Assembly (NCBI RefSeq): GCF_026239695.1
Contig: NZ_JAPIVS010000002.1
Location: forward strand, 620,001 to 684,000
DNA length: 64,000 bases
Source: Pedobacter sp. MC2016-15
Lineage (GTDB): Bacteria; Bacteroidota; Bacteroidia; Sphingobacteriales; Sphingobacteriaceae
Direction of reading: 5' to 3'
Below, in pieces: positions 1 through 6,894 of the stretch (position 1 is its first letter; every line of letters starts with the position of its first letter). The position numbers and the translations under genes were made by a program. Under the pieces are notes generated by a model, which ran no database searches, was not told where the DNA came from, and saw nothing but the letters and a program-made list of their open reading frames with translations.

Positions 1-392
1 GTTTCAATGCCAACATCGGTGTGCTGAAGTTATATCCCGGTATTACGCCACAGGCTGTACAAGCCATCACACGGTCGTCCGTGGATGCGATCATCCTGGA
101 AACTTTCGGCTCGGGTAATACCACTACTGCTTCATGGTTTATCGCAAGTTTGCAGGAGGCCATAGACCAGGATAAGCTGATTGTAGATATCTCTCAGTGC
201 CAGGGTGGTTCTGTGGAGCTGGGCAAATATGAAACCAGCAAACGCTTACAGCAGATGGGCATCATCAGCGGCTTTGACATGACCTTTGAGGCTACGGTGA
301 CTAAGCTGATGTACCTGATGGGTCAGGATCTTTCCCATGCACAGATTGCCTTTCTGATGGAACAATCCATCCGGGGTGAGTTAACTTCTTAA
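1..392 (+). CDS. ansA: Type I L-asparaginase, C-terminal part (cut by window start)
   Basis: The reading frame is already open at base 3 and runs 129 codons to a TAA at 390-392, so this is only the C-terminal domain. The text from GVLKLYPGIT through the SQCQGGSVELGKYET segment to the C-terminal stretch is the small second domain of cytoplasmic asparaginases, which hydrolyse L-asparagine to aspartate and ammonia. The N-terminal domain with the catalytic threonines lies outside the window, so activity cannot be judged. The next gene starts 68 bases downstream on the same strand. Family assignment is confident; type I rather than type II is inferred from the sequence style and cannot be checked for a signal peptide here. 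Confidence 0.85.
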   Translation, partial: FNANIGVLKLYPGITPQAVQAITRSSVDAIILETFGSGNTTTASWFIASLQEAIDQDKLIVDISQCQGGSVELGKYETSKRLQQMGIISGFDMTFEATVTKLMYLMGQDLSHAQIAFLMEQSIRGELTS

Positions 393-460
393 AGTAAAAC
401 TTGTGTAAGAAGGACATTTAGAACATCAATCCAAGGATATTAAACTTATTTTTGAATATC

Positions 461-1861
461 ATGAAGATAGAGCAAATTTATACCGGTTGCCTTGCTGAAG
501 CAGCTTACTATATAGAGAGTAACGGCGAGGCTGCAATCATTGATCCGCTGCGCGAAGTTCAACCCTATCTGAAAAAGGCAGAACAGGCTGGTGCCCGTAT
601 CAAATATATCTTTGAAACACATTTTCATGCCGACTTCGTCTCGGGCCATGTAGACCTTGCGAAGCATTCAGGTGCGGAGATCATTTACGGCCCCACGGCA
701 GTAACCAATTTTGATTCTCATATAGCTGAAGACGCTGAGGTTTTTTACATCGGCGAACTCAGTATTAAAACATTACATACTCCCGGGCATACTCCGGAAT
801 CTACAACATACCTGCTGAGCGATAAGGATGGTAAACCTTATTGTATTTTTACGGGGGACACCTTGTTTATTGGCGACGTAGGCAGGCCAGACCTGGTGCA
901 AAAGGGAACGCAAACAATGGAGGAGATGGCAGGAGTGCTGTACGATTCGCTGCATGCTAAAATCCTGACACTGCCGGATGATATCCTGGTATACCCTGCC
1001 CATGGTGCAGGCTCATCCTGTGGAAAGAACATGAGCAAGGAGACCTTTGACACGCTGGGAAACCAGAAACAGGTAAACTATGCGCTGAAAGCAAAGAGCA
1101 GGGAAGAGTTCATTGAGCAGGTAACCGATGGTATTTTACCGCCGCCGCAGTACTTTGCCAAAAATGCGGCCATGAACAAACAAGGCTATGCGAGTTTTGC
1201 TGATGTACAGAAAAAGGGAAATGTTCCTTTTTCAGCTGAGGAATTTGAAGCTACGGCAAACCATACAGGTGCATTGCTCTTAGATACGAGGGATCCTCAG
1301 AAATTTGCTTCAGGATTTATTCCGCGCTCAATCAATATTGGTCTGGGCGGACAATTTGCGCCCTGGGTAGGTGCTCTGATAACCGACCTGAAACAACCGC
1401 TATTGCTGATCGTGGAAGATGGCAAAGCCGGGGAAGCGATTACACGCCTGGCAAGGGTTGGATACGACTACACCATAGGTTACCTGGAAGGTGGAATCGC
1501 AGCCTGGAAAGCAGCAGGAAAAGAACTGGACACTGTCACTTCAGTATCCGTGCAGGACTTTGAAGCAAGGCTGAATGAAAATCCTGCATTATCTATCCTG
1601 GATGTTCGCAAACCTGGTGAATATGAGGCAGGACATCTGGAATCTGCAGATAGCCGTCCGCTTGATTATATCAACGACTGGACGAATGAGGTCAACCCCT
1701 CAGGAACGTATTACCTGCATTGTGCAGGTGGTTACAGATCGATGGTAGCTGCATCTATATTAAAGGCCAGGGGTGTGGATAATGTGATCGATGTTGCAGG
1801 CGGATATGCCGCGATCAAAACTACCGGTTTAACAAGAACAGATACTATTGCCTCACACTAA
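461..1861 (+). CDS. CstB-like persulfide dioxygenase (metallo-beta-lactamase fold) with two rhodanese domains
   Basis: A 466-residue cytosolic protein. The N-terminal metallo-beta-lactamase domain carries the metal motif H54-F-H56-A-D58 with H63, then TPGHTPE and FTGDTLF, the pattern of ETHE1-type persulfide dioxygenases. Two rhodanese domains follow (about 265-355 and 370-460). The first has VEDGKAG where the catalytic cysteine should be and looks inactive; the second keeps C421 in the loop HCAGGYRS. MBL, pseudo-rhodanese, rhodanese is the layout of Staphylococcus CstB, which oxidises low-molecular-weight thiol persulfides to thiosulfate. I chose the ATG at 461 over an in-frame TTG at 452. 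The next gene, 22 bases on, is a YpdA-type reductase, which fits a role in sulfide and thiol homeostasis (inference). Confidence 0.85.
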   Translation: MKIEQIYTGCLAEAAYYIESNGEAAIIDPLREVQPYLKKAEQAGARIKYIFETHFHADFVSGHVDLAKHSGAEIIYGPTAVTNFDSHIAEDAEVFYIGELSIKTLHTPGHTPESTTYLLSDKDGKPYCIFTGDTLFIGDVGRPDLVQKGTQTMEEMAGVLYDSLHAKILTLPDDILVYPAHGAGSSCGKNMSKETFDTLGNQKQVNYALKAKSREEFIEQVTDGILPPPQYFAKNAAMNKQGYASFADVQKKGNVPFSAEEFEATANHTGALLLDTRDPQKFASGFIPRSINIGLGGQFAPWVGALITDLKQPLLLIVEDGKAGEAITRLARVGYDYTIGYLEGGIAAWKAAGKELDTVTSVSVQDFEARLNENPALSILDVRKPGEYEAGHLESADSRPLDYINDWTNEVNPSGTYYLHCAGGYRSMVAASILKARGVDNVIDVAGGYAAIKTTGLTRTDTIASH

Positions 1862-1883
1862 GATATAAGGAACTGATTGACGA

Positions 1884-2852
1884 ATGGAAGAATATGACGT
1901 ACTGATTGTAGGTGCGGGCCCGATAGGACTGGCCTGTGGCATAGAAGCGATAAAAGCTGGCCTGAGCTACATTATTGTAGACAAAGGGGCCCTGGTAAAC
2001 AGTCTGTATAACTATCCTGTATTTATGACTTTCTTTTCCACCTCTCAGAAGCTGGAAATAGGAGGCGTACCCTTTGTAAGTATCAACCCTAAGCCCAACA
2101 GAAATGAAGCGGTAGAATACTATCGCCGGGTGGCTGAAAAGTTTGAGCTGAACCTGCATTTGTTTGAAGAAGTTACAGCAGTAAATAAAAAAGCAGCTAA
2201 TGATTTTGAAGTAAGCACATCAAAGAACTCCTATAAAGTAAAAAACGTAGTGATTTCCACAGGCTTTTATGATGTGCCGGTATTGATGCATATTCCGGGT
2301 GAAGGATTGCCGAAAGTAGCCCATTACTACAAAGACCCGCATTTATATTCCTTTCAGAACGTAGTGGTTGTAGGTGCAAATAACTCAGCTATTGACGCGG
2401 CACTGGAAACCTACCGCAAAGGTGCTAACGTAACCCTGGTGATCCGCAGTGGCGAACTCGGACCGCATCTTAAATATTGGGTGCGCCCTGATATTGAGAA
2501 CCGCATTAAGGAAGGCTCGATCAAAGCTTTGTTTAATTCTGAACTGACAGGGATTGAAGAGCATTCCGTTTCTGTAAGAACCCCTGAGGGTGATGTGGTC
2601 CTTGAAAATGACTTTGTGATCGCGATGACGGGATATAAACCCAATTTTGAAATGCTCAGAAAACTGTGTGTTCAGGTTGCGGATGAGATCACTAATGTAC
2701 CTTTATATAATCCTGAGTCAATGGAAACCAATCAGTCGGGCTTATACCTCGCAGGAGTGGTGTGCGGCGGAATGGATACACATAAATGGTTTATTGAAAA
2801 TTCAAGGGTACACGCAGAGCAGATCTTTCAGCACATCAGTTCCAAAAAATAA
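1884..2852 (+). CDS. ypdA: YpdA-family FAD/NAD(P)-dependent disulfide reductase (putative bacillithiol disulfide reductase)
   Basis: A 322-residue flavoprotein. The FAD-binding motif GAGPIGLACGIEA starts near residue 10, and a second Rossmann motif, VVGANNSAIDAALE, sits near residue 155 for NADPH. The text between, with FMTFFSTSQKLEIGG, is typical of YpdA. It lacks the CxxC redox pair of thioredoxin reductase, as YpdA proteins do. In Firmicutes YpdA reduces bacillithiol disulfide; bacillithiol is also reported in some Bacteroidetes, but the substrate here is inference. It follows the CstB-like gene by 22 bases and is probably co-transcribed with it, suggesting that a low-molecular-weight thiol and its persulfide are handled together. 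Confidence 0.85.
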   Translation: MEEYDVLIVGAGPIGLACGIEAIKAGLSYIIVDKGALVNSLYNYPVFMTFFSTSQKLEIGGVPFVSINPKPNRNEAVEYYRRVAEKFELNLHLFEEVTAVNKKAANDFEVSTSKNSYKVKNVVISTGFYDVPVLMHIPGEGLPKVAHYYKDPHLYSFQNVVVVGANNSAIDAALETYRKGANVTLVIRSGELGPHLKYWVRPDIENRIKEGSIKALFNSELTGIEEHSVSVRTPEGDVVLENDFVIAMTGYKPNFEMLRKLCVQVADEITNVPLYNPESMETNQSGLYLAGVVCGGMDTHKWFIENSRVHAEQIFQHISSKK

Positions 2853-2892
2853 CATCATTTTTAAATTAAGCGTCAGTTTGACTGAATTTAAT

Positions 2893-2900
2893 TAAGTTTG
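2893..2900 (+). promoter_or_regulatory. Bacteroidetes -7 box before the polyprenyl synthase gene
   Basis: TAAGTTTG matches the phylum consensus TAnnTTTG and lies 19 bases before the ATG. A TTTG at 2877-2880 is too close (12 bases) to be an ideal -33 element, so only the -7 half is supported. Confidence 0.35.
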
Positions 2901-2919
2901 CACAAATTTTAAGACCTGA

Positions 2920-3891
2920 ATGCCAGGAATAGATCAGATTAAGAAACCCATAGCCACAGATATAGATGTCTTTGAAGAAAAGTTCAAAGCCTCAATGCAT
3001 AGTGATGCGCCATTACTGGACCGTATCACGCACTATATCGTAAAAAGAAAAGGCAAACAGATCAGACCCATGTTCGTGTTTTTTGCTGCCAAGCTTTGTG
3101 GTGGAATAATCGAATCTACACACCGTGGTGCTGCTTTGGTAGAATTACTGCATACTGCTACACTGGTACATGACGATGTAGTAGACAATGCTTATGAGCG
3201 CAGGGGTTTTTTCTCCATCAATGCACTCTGGAAAAACAAAATTGCCGTTCTGGTGGGCGATTATCTGCTGGCGAAAGGCTTGCTGCTCTCGGTAAATAAC
3301 CAGGAGTTCCGTCTGCTGCAGATTGTCTCTGAAGCGGTGAAACAGATGAGCGAGGGTGAGCTGCTGCAGATTGAGAAAGTAAGGAGAATGGACATCAGCG
3401 AAGAGCTGTACTTCGATGTGATCCGCCAGAAAACGGCCTCCCTGATTGCTTCCTGCTGTGCCTGTGGTGCAGCCTCGGCAGGTGCCGATGAAGAAACAAT
3501 CGAAAAAATGCGTCTCTTTGGTGAAAAGGTGGGTATAGCCTTCCAGATCAAAGATGATACGTTTGACTTTGGTACAGATGACGTGGGTAAACCGCTGGGG
3601 ATAGATATCAAGGAGAAAAAGGTAACGCTTCCGCTGATCTATGCACTGAACCGTACGAGTAAACCAGAAAAGAAAAAGGTAATCAACCTGGTAAAAAACC
3701 ACAATGATGAACCTGTCAAAATACAGCAGATCATTGATTTTGTAAATCAGAATGAAGGCGTGCACTATGCTGAGCAGAAAATGCTGCAATATCAGCAGGA
3801 AGCATTTGATATTTTATATACTTTCCCTGAAAGCGACGCCAGAACTGGTCTGGAACAATTGGTTCGCTATACCACAGAGCGCAAAAAGTAG
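2920..3891 (+). CDS. Polyprenyl diphosphate synthase (trans-isoprenyl chain elongation, quinone side chain)
   Basis: A 323-residue all-alpha prenyltransferase of the octaprenyl/solanesyl diphosphate synthase (IspB-like) type. Both aspartate-rich motifs that hold the magnesium and the allylic diphosphate are present: D85-D-V-V-D89 in LVHDDVVDNA and D212-D-T-F-D216 in QIKDDTFDFG, together with the GKQIRP region near residue 45. It condenses isopentenyl diphosphate onto an allylic primer, most likely for the menaquinone tail. Length is normal. Chain length cannot be read safely from the sequence. The final codons and stop form a small hairpin (see 3882-3899). It stands alone between the thiol genes and the peptidase. 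Confidence 0.9.
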   Translation: MPGIDQIKKPIATDIDVFEEKFKASMHSDAPLLDRITHYIVKRKGKQIRPMFVFFAAKLCGGIIESTHRGAALVELLHTATLVHDDVVDNAYERRGFFSINALWKNKIAVLVGDYLLAKGLLLSVNNQEFRLLQIVSEAVKQMSEGELLQIEKVRRMDISEELYFDVIRQKTASLIASCCACGAASAGADEETIEKMRLFGEKVGIAFQIKDDTFDFGTDDVGKPLGIDIKEKKVTLPLIYALNRTSKPEKKKVINLVKNHNDEPVKIQQIIDFVNQNEGVHYAEQKMLQYQQEAFDILYTFPESDARTGLEQLVRYTTERKK

Positions 3892-3899
3892 GCTTTTTG
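3882..3899 (+). terminator. Weak hairpin spanning the polyprenyl synthase stop codon
   Basis: CAAAAAG at 3882-3888 pairs with CTTTTTG at 3893-3899; the four-base loop contains the TAG stop. It is AT-rich and short, so termination would be weak. The 11-mer AGGCTTTTTGT at 3890-3900 recurs directly at 3908-3918. Confidence 0.3.
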
Positions 3900-3975
3900 T
3901 CCCCACCAGGCTTTTTGTTGTAAAATAATTTCGCAGGCGTTATTTTTAAGCTTATTTTCATCAAAATTTTTATTC

Positions 3976-5427
3976 ATGAAGCTTTCCCTTTCCCTCCTGT
4001 TTGCGGGGCTGGCCGTATCGGCATATGCCCAGGATGACCTAAATACAGATTTCAAAAAAATCAATGCCGAAGTACAGGCGCATTCTGCTGCCTATAGTAA
4101 CCTGAAATCTGCCACGGAAACCATTGGGCACCGCCTGACAGGATCTGCTAACGGAGCCAAAGCCGAAGAATATGTGTATAAACTGCTGAAATCTTATGGT
4201 TATGAAGTCCGCTACCAGCCATTTGAGGTTGAAAGCTGGAGCAGACTGACAAATGAGACTAAAATTGGAGACTCTCCAAATGGCCTGAGTGGAGTGAAAT
4301 CTGTAACACTTGCCCACTCCCCTGTAAAGGCATCGGTTTCTGCCGCAATTGCAGATATGGGAAATGGATTGGAAGAGGATTACCTCAAAGATAAAGACAA
4401 AGTAAAAGGGAAGATCGCCCTGATATATTTGGGTGTTTTACCGGGATCGCCGGCAGGAACACCAACATTGCACCGTTCTGAAAAGACGGCTATAGCTACC
4501 AAATATGGTGCAGCTGGAGTGATCATCATCAATGGTGTTAAAGGCGGTGTTTTGCTGACAGGTACAGCATCTGTAACGGGAAAACTAATTCCTGTGCCTG
4601 CAGTATGTATCGGCCTGGAAGATGGCATGCAGCTGAAAGAACAGCTGCAGTCAAAACCACAATATGCCAGTCTGAACATGACCAACTTCTCTGGGATGAT
4701 CAAGGCCAGAAACGTAGTTGCAACGCTGAAAGGCAGTAGCCTGCCAAAAGAAAAAATCGTAATAGGCGGGCACCTGGATAGCTGGGACCTGGCAACAGGA
4801 GCGATAGACAACGGAATTGGTTCATTTGCTGTAATTGATATGGCTAGGACTTTCAAAGTGTTGAATCTGAAACCAAAACGCACGGTAGAGTTTGTGTTGT
4901 TTATGGGCGAAGAACAGGGCTTGCTGGGTTCAAAAGCTTATATCAGGTCTGCAAAGGCTAACAATGAACTGGATCAGCTGAAGTTTATGCTGAACTATGA
5001 CATGACAAATGATCCGAAAGGATTTGCAACAAGCAGAGCAGAGATGAAGGAACTGTTCACCGGCTGGGGAAGTCAGATCGCAAAGATTGATACAGGCTTT
5101 AAAAATGTATTCCGTGCGGGCGCAGGCCTCCATAGTGACCACCAGCCATTCATGCTGGAGGGAATACCTACAGGTGGCGGAGCAGGAGGCGAGTTGCCAA
5201 ACCACTCAGGACAGTTTTACCACTCTGACGGAGATGATTTTAGTCTGGTAGACGAGCAGGAACTTAAAAATACAGTACGGTACAGTGCGATGCTGCTCGA
5301 TGCACTGGCGAATACACCGGTTATTCCTGTGCAGAGACAAACAGAAGAAAACCTGAAAGCTTTCCTGATTGAGAACAAACTGGAGCTACCTTTGAAGATT
5401 GCCGGTGAATGGCGCTGGAAAGATTAA
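3976..5427 (+). CDS. Secreted M28-family zinc metallopeptidase (carboxypeptidase Q-like)
   Basis: A 483-residue protein with an N-terminal signal peptide (MKLSLSLLFAGLAVSAYAQ), so periplasmic or secreted. The middle resembles a PA-type insert, and the catalytic domain shows the M28 zinc signature: H266-L-D in GGHLDSWD, D in AIDNGIGS, the catalytic pair E312-E313 in MGEEQGLLGS, D in NYDMTND and H in LHSDHQPF. These residues bind two zinc ions in aminopeptidases and in mammalian carboxypeptidase Q. The precise peptide substrate is unknown. The LacI-type regulator gene starts 17 bases after its stop, so some read-through into the regulator is plausible. Confidence 0.88.
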   Translation: MKLSLSLLFAGLAVSAYAQDDLNTDFKKINAEVQAHSAAYSNLKSATETIGHRLTGSANGAKAEEYVYKLLKSYGYEVRYQPFEVESWSRLTNETKIGDSPNGLSGVKSVTLAHSPVKASVSAAIADMGNGLEEDYLKDKDKVKGKIALIYLGVLPGSPAGTPTLHRSEKTAIATKYGAAGVIIINGVKGGVLLTGTASVTGKLIPVPAVCIGLEDGMQLKEQLQSKPQYASLNMTNFSGMIKARNVVATLKGSSLPKEKIVIGGHLDSWDLATGAIDNGIGSFAVIDMARTFKVLNLKPKRTVEFVLFMGEEQGLLGSKAYIRSAKANNELDQLKFMLNYDMTNDPKGFATSRAEMKELFTGWGSQIAKIDTGFKNVFRAGAGLHSDHQPFMLEGIPTGGGAGGELPNHSGQFYHSDGDDFSLVDEQELKNTVRYSAMLLDALANTPVIPVQRQTEENLKAFLIENKLELPLKIAGEWRWKD

Positions 5428-5444
5428 TCGTTATAGCTGCTTAA

Positions 5445-6458
5445 ATGAGTAACTTCAATATAAAAGAATTGGCCAGGGTGCTGAACCTATCCACCTCTAC
5501 GGTCTCCAGGGCCTTCAGGGATAATGGTGATATCAGCAAAGAAACCAGGGATAAGATATTGGCTGCGGCAAAGGAGCATAACTACCAGCCAAACCATTAT
5601 GCCAGTAACCTGCGTGAGCAACGCAGTAAAACTATAGCGGTAATTGTTCCTGAACTGGGAAATAACTTCTTTTCACAGGCTATCCATGGGATAGAACGTG
5701 TGGCCCGTGAAAAGGGCTACCACATCCTAATTTACGCTACGGATGATGATTATGAAAAAGAGGTCGCCTTTATCAGGCACCTGCACAATGGCCGTGCAGA
5801 CGGCATCATTATGTCTGTTTCTGGCGAAGAAAACGACCATAACTACCTGAATGAGCTTAATCAGCAACGCCTGCCGCTGGTGTTCTTCGACAGGGTTTAT
5901 GAGGATATTATCACGCCCCGCGTGATTACCAACGACTATAACAGTAGTTTTTCTGCTACGAAACACCTGATCAAACAGGGCTGTAAACGCATTGCTTATC
6001 TGGTGATCAACAAAAACCTGTCTATCGGAAAAACCCGGATGCAGGGATACCTGGATGCACTGGAAAAATATGATATCCCATTTGATGACGACCTGATCGT
6101 AGACTGTACCAATAGTTATAAACGAAATGATGTCATCCTCAAGGACATGTTCAAAAAGCTAAAACCCGATGGCGTTTTTACTTCCGTAGAGCGTTTGGCA
6201 TTCGCTACCTATTATGCCTGTTACGATTTGAATTTATCGATACCTCAGCAGGTGAAAGTTGTTGGTTTTTCAAGCCTTCAGATCGCGCCTTTGCTAAACC
6301 CTTCACTCACTACAGTAACCCAGCCTTCTACACAGATAGGTGTTGAAGCTGCATCGCTTCTGTTCAAAATGTTAGCTGCTCCGGAGCAGGTTAACAACAG
6401 TGAAACTGTGGTCCTCGATTCAAAATTAATCAAGCGGAATTCTACCGCAAAAAGTTAA
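5445..6458 (+). CDS. LacI-family transcriptional regulator of the maltodextrin locus
   Basis: A 337-residue DNA-binding regulator. The N-terminal helix-turn-helix (IKELARVLNLSTSTVSRAF, from residue 4) with the hinge helix after YQPN is classic LacI. A periplasmic-binding-protein-like sugar domain follows (about 60-330), with IAVIVPELGNNFF and FFDRVYED segments. It lies immediately upstream of the susCDE and alpha-glucan genes on the same strand, and a perfect 22-bp palindrome with a central CG, typical of LacI-family operators, lies 122 bases after its stop. The natural inference is control by maltose or a maltodextrin; whether it represses or activates is not visible. Confidence 0.9.
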   Translation: MSNFNIKELARVLNLSTSTVSRAFRDNGDISKETRDKILAAAKEHNYQPNHYASNLREQRSKTIAVIVPELGNNFFSQAIHGIERVAREKGYHILIYATDDDYEKEVAFIRHLHNGRADGIIMSVSGEENDHNYLNELNQQRLPLVFFDRVYEDIITPRVITNDYNSSFSATKHLIKQGCKRIAYLVINKNLSIGKTRMQGYLDALEKYDIPFDDDLIVDCTNSYKRNDVILKDMFKKLKPDGVFTSVERLAFATYYACYDLNLSIPQQVKVVGFSSLQIAPLLNPSLTTVTQPSTQIGVEAASLLFKMLAAPEQVNNSETVVLDSKLIKRNSTAKS

Positions 6459-6461
6459 GTC

Positions 6462-6488
6462 CGGGCTGCTGTTTTTCAGCCCGTTTTT
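6462..6488 (+). terminator. Rho-independent terminator of the lacI gene
   Basis: CGGGCTG (6462-6468) and CAGCCCG (6477-6483) form a 7-bp GC-rich stem followed by five T residues, three bases after the regulator's stop codon. It separates regulator transcription from the sus operon. Confidence 0.8.
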
Positions 6489-6580
6489 GTCTCTGTTTTT
6501 TGAAAAAAAAATCGGTGTCCGACTCAAAATACGCAGAATTACTGATTTTTAATCTGACTGCTGCTGTAAAATAGTCAGTA

Positions 6581-6613
6581 ATTCCGGGAACGTTCCCGGA
6601 ATCGTTCCCGGAA
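6581..6613. promoter_or_regulatory. Palindromic LacI-family operator with an extra half-site
   Basis: Bases 6581-6602 are a perfect 22-bp palindrome with centre AACGTT and arms TTCCGGG/CCCGGAA. The right half CGTTCCCGGAA (6591-6601) is repeated exactly at 6603-6613, giving a third half-site 12 bases downstream. This lies in the 436-base gap between the regulator gene and susC. I saw no second copy in front of the other sugar genes of this window. Confidence 0.75.
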
Positions 6614-6894
6614 AAATAGTCAAATTAGGCTTAGTGTATAAAAAACACTTTAATTCGTTTTTAAATCGATGTAATACATTGTAAATCAATATCATGTATC
6701 TGTATTTGTTTAAAATGTGTAAATAGTTGTTAAGAATTTATTGGTGATAAATCTCTTTTTGGGAGTATAAAATATCGTGCTAAAATTTATTTTGATATAA
6801 AATTTGGAAATAATGACGGCAGATGTAAATTTAACCGGAGTGTATTAAACACTTAAACACTACCCAAATATATAACCCAAAAAGAGCAATAAAT
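6614..6894 (+). other. AT-rich susC upstream region and long leader
   Basis: This 281-base stretch holds no credible open reading frame. It is strongly AT-rich and contains the candidate promoter at 6679-6708; if that is used, the susC mRNA has an untranslated leader of about 180 bases. No recognisable riboswitch was seen. Confidence 0.5.
6679..6708 (+). promoter_or_regulatory. Candidate susC promoter
   Basis: TTG at 6679-6681 and TGTATTTG at 6701-6708 are separated by 19 bases, the phylum's spacing. The -7 box has one mismatch to TAnnTTTG. It lies downstream of the operator, which would put the operator well upstream of the transcription start. Confidence 0.35.

Noticed and set aside
452-460. 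TTG start for the persulfide dioxygenase gene
   Set aside because: The ATG three codons later gives the usual family N-terminus, and the TTG has no better ribosome-binding context.
3145-3789. 214-codon minus-strand open frame
   Set aside because: It lies fully antisense to the polyprenyl synthase gene, whose motifs are complete, and its own text has no recognisable domain.
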